Assembly (NCBI GenBank): GCA_022393335.1
Contig: JAJEKB010001368.1
Coordinates: 873,455-937,454, forward strand
DNA from: Macrotrachela quadricornifera
Taxonomy: Eukaryota; Rotifera; Eurotatoria; Philodinida; Philodinidae
DNA: 64,000 nucleotides
Direction: 5' to 3'
Under the pieces are notes generated by a model. That model had not been told where the DNA came from. It saw nothing but the letters and a program-made list of their open reading frames with translations, and did no database searches. Below are positions 36,248 through 44,973 of this stretch, one piece after another (position 1 is the first letter of the stretch; each line of letters starts with the position of its first letter). A program made the translations under genes and the position numbers.

Positions 36248-37171
36248 ACGTAGGTAAAGCTAGCAGCAGATTCAGACTTTTTCAACTAATATTCGCCTGC
36301 AGACTTGTGTCAAAAGGATAGTGGCTTTGCCAGATAGAAAATCGAATATGCTATCAGATGTATATATTTCAAAATAATTCTATCGCACGACACGACTAAC
36401 GAGGAAACACATCCAACTGATACATCGCTTTTGAGTTCGGACTACGTGCATAAGGTAGATCCAAGTGAGATATGAAAAACGCAAAAATGATAAATGTTCA
36501 TAGATATTCTGTCCAAAATTATAAGCATTTTACTGAAATTTTAGTCCATGACATGGTATATAAGAATACATCGAATAAGGGTATTTCGACCTGAAATTTT
36601 GCCCACAGAGAGGTCTATATATGAATGGTATGCTCTGAAGATTTCAACTCGAAAGAGCATTTCCTTCTCGAGATATTAAGCTCTCAAAAATAACTCGTAT
36701 CCGACGAAAGATGCTCGAATTTACTTTTTTTTAAGACTTTAATATCTCACGAAGGCAAATGTTCTTTACAGCTGAAATTTTCAGAGCATTCTATTCATAA
36801 ATAGGCCTCTCTATGAGCAAAATTTTAGGTCGAAATATCCTTATTCGATTTATTGTTATATACCATATCACGGGCTAAAATTTCAGTAAAATGCTTATAG
36901 CTTCGAACAGAAGACCTATGAGCACTTATCATTTTGGAGTTTTTCATATCTCACTTGGGTCTACCTTATACAGGTACTCCGAACTCAAAAGCGATGCATC
37001 GGTTGTATATGTTCCCTCGTTAGTCGTTTCGTGCGATAGAATTATTTTAAAATATATGCATCTGATAGTAAATTCAATTTTCTATCTGGCACAGTCACTT
37101 TTTTTTCGACACAAGTCTGTAGGCGAATATTGGTTGAAAAAATTCGAATCTGCTGCTAACCTTACCTAAGT
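36248..37171. mobile_element. inner foldback element, 924 bp, 9-bp target duplication
   Basis: Two arms of ~450 bp match inverted through the whole length (for example TAGCAGCAGATTC, CATATCTCACTTGG and GGTCGAAATATCCTTATTCG). The ends read ACGTAGGTAAAGCTAGCAGC and CACTTAGGTAAGGTTAGCAGC. Direct copies of GATTTATTG flank it at 36239-36247 and 37172-37180. A 9-bp duplication would suit a Mutator-like element; 8 bp plus chance would suit hAT. No transposase. The frame at 36891-37169 is a by-product of the palindrome. Confidence 0.85.
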
Positions 37172-37199
37172 GATTTATTGGCATTAAATAGTACGAGTT

Positions 37200-38920
37200 T
37201 TTTTTTGATTATGCTGAAGGTTTATTAGTTGTTCCGCTCGGAAGCGCTAACAACGAATTTTAGTAAGCAGTTTTAAGCTACATGTGTATATGCTATAACA
37301 GAGAAAAACAGAACATGAGTAACACAGTTGTAGTTTTACTTATAAATAGCATTCAAATATTTCAGAGCAGAAGGAAAGGAAGGTAAGATAAAAGAGAAAT
37401 GAGTGAGACAACTAAAAAGGAAAAAGGAGAAGAAAAAAAGGAAAAAAGGCTAATCGAAAAGAAAGGATAACATGGGTTGGTTTAAACGAAAAATGATGTT
37501 TGAGCAAGAAGAGAGTTTGCGAGGCGTTGCGAGCATTTGAAGTTTAAGATTTAGAATTTTTTCAAAGATCGATTGTGCTAATTCGTTTACGACAAGACTT
37601 TGAAATTTGCTTCGCATCTATCTAGAAAGGATAGCCACGCCAGTAGGTAAGATACATGCCTGTCTTTCATTTTCTTTGTACGTGATAGATTAAAGAAATG
37701 TCCTACCCAAAGTGGACTTGAAATGCTTTTATTTTCTACTTTATACGTTAGTTTTTCCCAGTTAAAAATATCTTGATAGAAAGTCGACAGACCTATATCT
37801 GTTTTGTGTGCTGTTGCTAACTTTTTTCTCAAGTACTTGTAGATATAATATTCCAGGGGTTTTTCTTTAGTGATACGAAAAATATGACTTGCTTCGACGA
37901 ACGGAGATCTGTGTACAATCCGAAGACCTACTCTATACTTCCTAAGAATTAGTTCTTGTTGAATGGACGCGAGGAGAGGGTAGAAGGGAAATATCCATGC
38001 AAAGTGAAGAAATGAGTAAGCAAAGAAGCAAGTTCTTAATGCTTTTACCGAGATATCTTTGTTTCGTTTCAACCATTTTAATCTACAGTAGGACTTTTGA
38101 ATGTTTTCTAGGCATTTGTCTACCATCGGTTTGAGTGACATTTTGTCAGTCCAGATACACCCCAAATATTTAAATGATCTTACTTGTTCCAACGTTTTAT
38201 CATCCATAGAGATTTCTATCTTGGGCCTTTCTACTTGAGAGTGGAAGGTTTGAAAGAGTGTTTTGGTTACATTTATAGGTTGTTTCCATTTTTTTGAATA
38301 CTCAAGGAGATTTTGACATATTCGTGTACCTGTTAGCGATAAAAATTCCTTCATTTTCTTATAGCTTTTCTGTATCGGTGGGGTGATCAGCACACTCAAA
38401 TCGTCTGCAAACAAATGAGTGGGGAAAGCTTCAGTACATTTTACTAGATCTGCATGATACACAATGAAGATATATGGACTTAATGAACTTCCTTGAGGCA
38501 GCCATATGCGTGTATTAAAAGTTTTTGTTCTTTCATTTCCAAAGGTGACATAAGCTCTCCTATTTGAAAGCCAACTGGTTAGTACTTTAAGAAGCTCTAG
38601 TGGTATTTGCATTCGCGATAGCTTTACTATTAATCCCTTGTGTCACACTAAATCATAGGCTTTCTTGTAGTCTATGAAAACTTCTACGGTAGGGATATTT
38701 CCGGCTAATTTATTTTTAATTTCTTGATATATGGAGAGGATTCTAGTTTGTAGTAAGCAACCTTTTCGGAAGCCAGATTGTTCAAGGGGAATAATATGGT
38801 TAGGTGTTGCCCATTCTTGTACTCTATTTAGTAGGATTTTTTCATAGGTTTTTGAATGAGTAGCGAGGAGAGAGATAGGTCGAGTTTGCTCAGGACTCGG
38901 AGTACCCGTTTTGAGTTTAT
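37200..38920 (-). mobile_element. 5'-truncated LINE insertion with 17-bp target duplication
   Basis: A minus-strand non-LTR retrotransposon. Its 3' end at 37200 has a short T run (poly-A on the element strand), and its 5' end at 38920 is truncated inside the reverse transcriptase. Identical 17-bp copies of ATTAAATAGTACGAGTT flank it at 37183-37199 and 38921-38937. This is the standard signature of target-primed reverse transcription. About 390 bp of purine-rich 3' UTR follows the RT stop. Confidence 0.9.
37587..38918 (-). pseudogene. LINE reverse transcriptase, partial, one stop
   Basis: Minus-strand translation has the RT block series: TGTPSPEQTRPISLL, LEQSGFRKGCLLQTRI, VEVFIDYKKAYDLV, then an in-frame TGA (38625-38627) where Trp is expected before HKGL, WLPQGSSLSPYIF, and the catalytic FADDLSVLI box. 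A long 3' thumb and C-terminal region runs to TAA at 37587. The N-terminal endonuclease and ORF1 are absent owing to 5' truncation. The single TGG-to-TGA change and absent 5' half make it non-functional, but it is otherwise well preserved. Confidence 0.88.
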
Positions 38921-39191
38921 ATTAAATAGTACGAGTTATAGAAACCTTTTAGTGTCGAACATACGAAGACTTCAGAAATTTTATGCTTTTTCTTTTGACA
39001 TAGAAAATGAAGACATTAAGAATTGGAATTCCTGATGTCTTCATTTTTTTATGTCAGAAAATAACTCGTACTATTTAGTGCCAATAAATCCAGTTTTCAA
39101 CGCGCTTTTATATGGCATAAAATTCAGTAAATATTCGATATAAAATCATGATGCTTCCCTCCTAACAAAAGGCTATGCGCAATTCTGTATG

Positions 39192-39719
39192 TTGATTTCT
39201 TTTCTGCATGAATGACACATTGAATATCTATTACAATCAACATTTAAACATAAAACAATAAAAAACATTCTATTTTGTTTCCAAATAAATCGAATGATAT
39301 GTATATCTTTTAAAAATATATTTGGTCACACTTAGGTGTATATTCTAACACATTTAATGTTTATCATTGTCTAACAAAGTAATAAACAGAAAGTACTCTA
39401 AGTTTATCACTTTACTAGGAAGTAATACACTTGAAGTGCTTGATTTGTAATTTCTTCGATAGAATAAAAAATTAACTATTTCAGATTTATTAATTTCTAG
39501 TTAAGTGATAGATTTGAAGTGCTCTATGTTTATTTTTACCTATCGAATAAGTAAAAATTAAGCACTTCCAGTTTATTACTCTCATGAACAGTGATAAACA
39601 TCAAGCGTGCTAAAATATACATTCAAGTGTGATTAAAGCGCTTATTAGAAGATGTATAAATATATTTAGACTGCGATCAAACAGCAACAAAAGTTTTTAG
39701 AACTACAGTAGAAATACGG
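39192..39719. other. AT-rich spacer with repeated CTT/AAG-type words
   Basis: Related phrases recur between 39330 and 39620 (AAGTACTCTAAGTTTATCAC, AAGTGCTCTATGTTTATT, AAGCACTTCCAGTTTATTAC), suggesting an old ~80-bp repeat in alternating orientation. No gene. Confidence 0.35.
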
Positions 39720-40775
39720 GTGGATTACATCGACCATAACAGCACACGCAATCAGTGGTTCACATTTAATTTGAATTGCAATCCAATGTTTGCAGTAATT
39801 CTTCTGAAGGAATATTTGGGTTTGTGGACTTTTATTGCCTTCAATGGTATTTCGAGTGGTCAAAATCAAACAAATCAATTGCCATCAATATTGTGTTCTA
39901 GTTCACAATTGTTATGTGGTGGAAGTACTTGTTATGATCCGACTACACAATACTGCACTGAATTCGGCACAATTGTTCAATGTATTTATGCTTGCGGAAA
40001 CCAATGTTACGACCCAAGTACGCAACAATGTTTCAATGAAACAATATGTAGTCTTAGTGAACAATTATGTATTGTTAAATATGACANNNNNNNNNNGTGG
40101 GGATATCTTTATGATCCCCCATTATATCAATGTTACAATCCCGCATACCAAGCGTGTTTCAACAACTCAGTTTGTGAACACCCATATCGATCATGCAATC
40201 AACAATGTCTTCTACATAACCAAGTATGTATTAATAATGTGACAGTGTGTAATGCTACAGATGGATACTCTAATTATCGGCCAGATCAAACAAAAACGTG
40301 CGATGGCATATGTTATGATCCTGCAATTCAACAATGTGTTGGTGGGCATACCGTTCACTGTATTCGTGATCCGTTTACACAAGAATGTATTGATCAGAGT
40401 ACTTATGCACAATTTTCAAGCACAACAACAACGTCTTCCTCAATATTTTCAAGAACAACAACAACGTCTTCCTCAATATTTTCAAGAACAACAACAACTA
40501 CATCACCAATCTCACCTAGTTTCTGTCCAGCTAAAGAATGCACAAAAGATTCCGATTGTTGTGCTCGCAATACTGAATGTCAATGTTTTCGACACAATAA
40601 TGAAGAGTATGGTTCATGTTTGAATCCCTATATACAGCCAATTTGCGCAGAAGGCTGTCCTGTACAAGAAATATGCAGAAATGATACGGACTGTTGCAAA
40701 TGTCAATGTGCTTGGGCGATAGTTACCAATATAAATGGAACTTTTGTTATGAAAACTCGATGTATACCACGATAG
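39720..40775 (+). CDS. secreted cysteine-rich repeat protein (contains assembly gap)
   Basis: The frame opens at 39720 from a non-ATG codon; the likely start is ATG 39786, giving signal peptide MFAVILLKEYLGLWTFIAFN. Then come repeats of a ~30-aa module built on CYDPxxQxC (CYDPTTQYC, CYDPSTQQC, LYDPPLYQC, CYNPAYQAC, CYDPAIQQC). A Thr/Ser linker of near-identical 11-aa units (SSTTTTSSSIF) follows. Two C-terminal six-Cys-like modules end it (CTKDSDCCARNTECQC; CRNDTDCCKCQCAW). Ten Ns at 40087-40096 interrupt the repeats, so length and frame across the gap are not reliable. The domain arrangement suggests an extracellular, possibly carbohydrate-binding, mucin-linked protein. No enzyme motif seen. 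Confidence 0.75.
   Translation: MDYIDHNSTRNQWFTFNLNCNPMFAVILLKEYLGLWTFIAFNGISSGQNQTNQLPSILCSSSQLLCGGSTCYDPTTQYCTEFGTIVQCIYACGNQCYDPSTQQCFNETICSLSEQLCIVKYDXXXXWGYLYDPPLYQCYNPAYQACFNNSVCEHPYRSCNQQCLLHNQVCINNVTVCNATDGYSNYRPDQTKTCDGICYDPAIQQCVGGHTVHCIRDPFTQECIDQSTYAQFSSTTTTSSSIFSRTTTTSSSIFSRTTTTTSPISPSFCPAKECTKDSDCCARNTECQCFRHNNEEYGSCLNPYIQPICAEGCPVQEICRNDTDCCKCQCAWAIVTNINGTFVMKTRCIPR
40087..40096. other. assembly gap (10 N)
   Basis: Ten undetermined bases inside the Cys-rich repeat gene. A round number suggests a placeholder; repeat units may be collapsed here. Confidence 0.95.
40425..40500 (+). repeat. 33-bp coding tandem repeat (Thr/Ser linker)
   Basis: AACAACAACGTCTTCCTCAA-type units with a 33-bp period occur at least twice in full, encoding TTTTSSSIFSR. 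This is the length-variable linker of the Cys-rich protein. Confidence 0.75.
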
Positions 40776-41367
40776 AATGGATCTTATAAGACGTAAACAG
40801 ATGTGCACACACATTAACTATTATTTTTCTCCATTTTCACTGCTTTCTTCTTTCTTTAAAATGAACTAAACATACCCTTCATTAGTTTCTACTACCACTG
40901 GCATGTATTTTTGATGATATGTAAAGCATATCATTGTTGATACACAGTATTCTCTTTATCTATAATTAATATTCTAAACAAATAAAATCACAAGCGTTTT
41001 CCATTCTCTTTCTTACAAAACATTCACATTAACATAATTGTGCAATACAAAAAATTCAACAGTAAAAATAACTTTGAATTTTATTTGATCGATTTTAGAC
41101 TAATTTCATCTAAAGCTTTTCGACTTCTGTTGAAATAGTACCTCCAGTGATATGTGCTCAATGTAACATATGCGTTACTTATGATAGACATGATGCAATT
41201 GTTCATTGTTCGTGTGAACGCGCTGATTACAACGATTATTGACTCTTTCACAGGGATTCAGTTTTTCAGAGAAAATAACTTCAATATATCTATTGTTACG
41301 CATATTCATGCTAGATAAATCTACTCATTGATATTTTCGATCTATGAAAAGTATCTTTGTTTGTGAC
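40776..41367. other. 3' flank and spacer
   Basis: AATAAA near 40980 could serve as polyadenylation signal of the Cys-rich gene. Otherwise nothing recognised. Confidence 0.35.
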
Positions 41368-41770
41368 TAGACCTATAACACGTCACAGCTCGAAATTTGG
41401 AGGAACTGCTCAAAAGAACTGCCTGCACAGTTCTTTTGAAAGGATTTGATCTATGTCAACAGTTCTATGATAGGAGCCGATCTGTTCGAGTAGTTCTTTT
41501 ATAGCAACTGGACTGTTCAAAAAAATGTTTTACTCTTATAAACAAGTCACAACTACTCTATTATTAGAAAAACTCTCCCAATAATACAATAATTATGTTC
41601 TCTTTTGAGAGTTTTTCCCAGTGACAGTATAGATTTGCTGTGTTTATAAGAAAAAAAATATTCAGTTTATACGAAAGAACTGTTGAAACAGATCAGTTCC
41701 TTTCAAAAGAACTGTTAAAGAGTTCTCAAGATCGGAACTAATATGGAACTATTATAGGTCTATTCGTCAC
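41368..41770. mobile_element. foldback MITE, ~0.4 kb
   Basis: The ends carry TAGACCTATAA and inverted TTATAGGTCTA. Inner matches include AGAACTG clusters and AACTCTC/GAGAGTTTTTCCCA around a centre near 41580-41620, plus inverted CTTATAAACA words. The arms are more diverged than in the element at 29676. Confidence 0.65.
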
Positions 41771-41948
41771 TAGAATTTTTCCAATAAAATTTTCCGTGTT
41801 GGTTTTTCTCATCCTCTTTTCTTCTGTGATACATGGGAATTTTTTCGACTTGTCCATGCATGCATATTTAAATACATATTGAGTTGCCACGAAATTTTTT
41901 TGCGCTTTTTTTAAATTTTATTTCAATTTTTTAACTTCAAGATTACAA

Positions 41949-42420
41949 CTAACTTTCAACAATATATGCTCCTTTACTATCTATGACTTGTCTCCAGTGC
42001 TCTGGTAAAGAAAGGACCCCTCATTCGTAGAAGTCCTGGGCGTTTTGGTCGAAGAAGTTGGCAGAATCCATTTTGAGGTCGTTCTTGTCGTCAAATTTTT
42101 TCTCGCGTAGATGATTAGACGGAGAACGATACAAGTGATAATCTGTGAGAGTGAAGTCTAGAGAACACATTAGGATGCACCAGTTCCAGTAGACTAAGTC
42201 CTCATGAGCTACTAATGAAATATACCCTAAGGTTCTCGTCTGGTATTATTTGGAGGTACTTCAGGATTCCTTATATGCTTTCGTCATCGTCACTCTGCAA
42301 GAAAAACAGGGTGAGGTTTTCTTCTATTGTGAAAGTTATAAGTTTGCGCGTGTGCTCTTTTTGCAATACTTGTTTTTCATGCTGCCATTAAGATTCAATT
42401 AACGGACGAATAAAAAAATC
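41949..42420 (-). pseudogene. mariner-family transposase C-terminal remnant
   Basis: Minus-strand frame ending at TAG 41949: SLDFTLTDYHLYRS (the SPDLxPxDYHLF block bearing the third catalytic Asp), LREKKFDDKNDLKMD, FFDQNAQDFYE, an in-frame TGA (Trp expected), then GVLSLPEHWRQVIDSKG and YIVES. This is the C-terminal third of a Mos1-like mariner transposase. Upstream to about 42420 the sequence is probably the same element in shifted frames. The N-terminal DNA-binding region is not found. Confidence 0.75.
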
Positions 42421-42933
42421 TTAGAAATTATACAGAGTTCCGATACGGAAACGGATATATTTTATGTTCTGCGAGAGGAATATGCAGTGATCTATTAACT
42501 GTAAAGCAAGGATCTTGCATTTTGGAGAGATAGATAGCTCAGACTGCTGACTATTATAATAATCTATATCGTAGGATTCTACACTGGTATTGTTATTCAG
42601 GTACAATGAACTCGTACATAATAGGTATCAATTATACTTCAGTTTCTTCAGAAAACTATATTTTTCAGTGAAAGGTTTATGCATATTGTTACAAAAATTA
42701 CTATAAATTTGGGCCATTTGGTTTCTCACCTCTACATAATTTCCTCGCAAGTAAAAATCTAAGAAGCCGGTGTTGTTCCATACGTTGAATCTTTTCAGTA
42801 CCTCTAAAGCAGCTATGCTATATTAATACGAATTGATACATATTTTTCCGCACTCAAAAGCCAGTAGTGTTTATGATTTTTCTGTTGATAGAAAACGTAT
42901 AGAAAGCAAACCAATTGAGACATAAAGACGATC
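42421..42933 (-). pseudogene. decayed reading frame, unknown protein
   Basis: One minus-strand frame reads DRLYVSIGLLSIRFLSTEKS, TAA, TLLAFECGKICINSY, TAA, a ~60-codon open stretch (VLKRFNVWNNTGFLDFYLRG, then HKPFTEKYSFLKKLKYN), TGA, and a final ~70 codons (SELSISPKCKILALQLIDHC, then RFRIGTLYNF). Amino-acid composition is protein-like across three stops, so it is most likely an old single gene. A possible upstream exon (PNILGVQLPKITTEQILLEI) ends near 42970. I do not recognise the family. Confidence 0.4.
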
Positions 42934-43314
42934 TATAATTAAATATTAAGAAACAATGAGTTGATTTACCAATCTCTAAAAGTATCTGTTCTGTGGTAAT
43001 TTTGGGTAGCTGAACACCTAATATGTTTGGAACTCGACAACCTTGGAACTGCGCTTTTATTATACAGTGGTGTTATATCTTGTGATATATAGATAGAAAA
43101 GAGACGTGTGTTCGTATATTCAGTTGGATAACTGCTTATATTTTATTTTACAACAACATATATAGGTATAACAAGAAGAAAGAAAGAAAGAATGAGCACG
43201 ACAGAATTAACTAATAATATAGATGTCATAGTTGATCTAACCATAACAAGTGGATTAATATTCTGTGAAGAGATATTGATAAGACATAAGAATTGTAGAA
43301 TACAGTCGTACAAT

Positions 43315-43440
43315 AACATATGAGGACTCAAGGATACCTCTAGATAATAAAGCTTGATGACCTAAGGGTACTTCTAAAACAATAGCCAATGAGGATCTAA
43401 AGATATCTCTAAATAATAGCATGTGAGGACCCAATTTGCC
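43315..43440. repeat. minisatellite, ~36-46 bp unit, about three copies
   Basis: ATGAGGACTCAAGGATACC, TGATGACCTAAGGGTACTTC, ATGAGGATCTAAAGATATC and TGAGGACCCAA recur at regular spacing with ATAATA between. The reverse complement is clearly the same family as the arrays at 52010-52790. Confidence 0.6.
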
Positions 43441-43861
43441 AGTTCCCAATTGGAACTAGTACATTCCTATTCGCATCCATTCTGATTAGTCTTTTCCCCT
43501 TGATTTCGCTACTGATGCAGTATTTATTTTATGATAATCACAATTACAAACTCGAAGAAAGCCTGCAAGATAAAAATCGGCTGTTAACCGCCGATTTTAT
43601 AGATTAATAAGTAAGCGGATAACTTTTTGTGATGAACTGCAGGAAAATATCAATTTTGACGATTTCAAACGTCCTTTTTAATGTAACTTCATATATGAAA
43701 AAGTATCGAAAAAATTGGCGATTAAAGTGCCAGTTTACTCATTCGATAATTGGCCCTCTTTCGCCGCAATTATCACAATAAGCTGCTGGTTTTTATGCAT
43801 ACCGCGATTTACCGCTAATAGTTATCCGATTTTTATGATATGGGAAGCTTCGCAGCTATCC

Positions 43862-44022
43862 CAAGGGGGGAAAAGCGCAACTCCAATAGTACACTATCGT
43901 ACACAATTGTTATTTCACTCGAACTCTCAAAATTTTTTCCAGGAGCCTATACTGGTACTCCAAAAAAACAATTGAAGTACAATTGGAATATGTATTCCTG
44001 GAGTCGCGCCTTTCTCCCTTGA
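43862..44022. mobile_element. short MITE, ~160 bp
   Basis: Terminal inverted repeats AAGGGGGGAAAAGCGCAACT / AAGGGAGAAAGGCGCGACT are followed by inverted CAATTG-containing blocks. It lies in a GC-richer patch beginning near 43570 that includes the hairpin AAAATCGGC...GCCGATTTT. The two frames over it (43715-43975, 43840-44022) are not genes. Confidence 0.65.
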
Positions 44023-44646
44023 TCTATCATCAATATATAATGTTCATTTCATTACTACATCATCCAGTTATGTTGTTCTTTTCTTTTACAAGTTGCTATA
44101 AAAGGAGAAAGACTCTCATGTATTTTTTATTTGGTCTAAGCAATAATGATAATGTCTTTTCTACTACTTCAATAAAAGAATATCTGTTGTTGTTAACTTT
44201 CTCCGTTTGTTGATTTCATTTATTAACTGCTCCTTAACAGCTATTCATAAAGAAAAAAAAAGTAGAAGACGACGCCATGCCATTGCATTTTTAATTACTG
44301 CTCATATGAAAAAGTATTTCTAGGAAAAAAATTCTTCAATATGATAATTTATTTTCTACAAAGAAATACATGCATCTTTTATTACTAACAGTATAAAGAG
44401 AAAATCGTTTAACAGCAATCCATTTTATTTAGTTTCATCTATGTTACTGTTATGATGAGAAAAAGTTTTTTTCTGAGAGATATTACTTACTTCAATAGAG
44501 AGAAATAATTACAATTCTTACTAGCCGACCAAAAACAGTCATAAAATAATGCATCTCGCTTGCTCTTTCATATATGTCAGTGTTTTCAAGTTCATATAGT
44601 AATACTAGGCTACTGTAAGTCATATTTCTTATTTTTCCTTTATCAG
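44023..44646. other. spacer with possible basic exon at ~44242-44324
   Basis: After TTAACAG at 44234-44240 a plus frame reads LFIKKKKSRRRRHAIAFLIT and then a TAG. It could be an exon of the same unknown gene as 44647-44787, or chance. Confidence 0.25.
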
Positions 44647-44787
44647 TGTTCGCTTTAGATCCGTCATTCAAAAACCTACGTACACTTTAATAGAGTCTAC
44701 TATCTCAGCAGCAACAAATGTTGCTATATCTGAGCATGCAGATTTCTTGAAAGGCAGTACTGATGAGACATTTATTAATTTTTGTAG
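44647..44787 (+). CDS. orphan internal exon, unknown protein
   Basis: Between TTTATCAG and GTAATT is an open stretch of 46 codons: VRFRSVIQKPTYTLIESTIS, then ATNVAISEHADFLKG and STDETFINFCR. The amphipathic, well-mixed composition is unlike the surrounding chance translations. No partner exon was found with confidence, and the next gene starts its own signal peptide at 44974, so this may be a gene remnant. Confidence 0.35.
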
Positions 44788-44973
44788 GTAATTTTATCTT
44801 GATTTCAATAGCACTGTTGCCGAATAAACTGATATGATTATTTGATGACTGTCAGGCAATATATAAGGTTTTTTAAAGCTTGTTGAAATTATTTAATATA
44901 ATAATGACATTATAGATAATTTTACTATACTTTATTATTTTTCAACGTTTGAGTCAACGATCATTTCTAATTA

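Larger units (their letters stand above)
36136..39191. mobile_element. outer foldback element, split by two later insertions
   Basis: The left arm (about 36136-36247, continuing at 37181-37199) matches the right arm (39065-39191) inverted: AAAGCGCGTTGAAAACTGG, GGATTTATTGGCA and AATAGTACGAGTT, and near the ends TTGTGCATAACC versus TTGCGCATAGCC. Without its insertions the element would be about 0.4 kb, with a centre near 39030 made of AATGAAGACAT / ATGTCTTCATT. It was interrupted first by a second foldback (36248-37171) and/or a LINE (37200-38920). Confidence 0.75.

Noticed and set aside
36891..37169. 92-aa plus-strand ORF
   Set aside because: Lies wholly in the right arm of the 924-bp foldback element; no protein motif.
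43315..43440. CRISPR-like regular repeat
   Set aside because: Repeats are diverged minisatellite units without unique spacers, in a eukaryotic genome.
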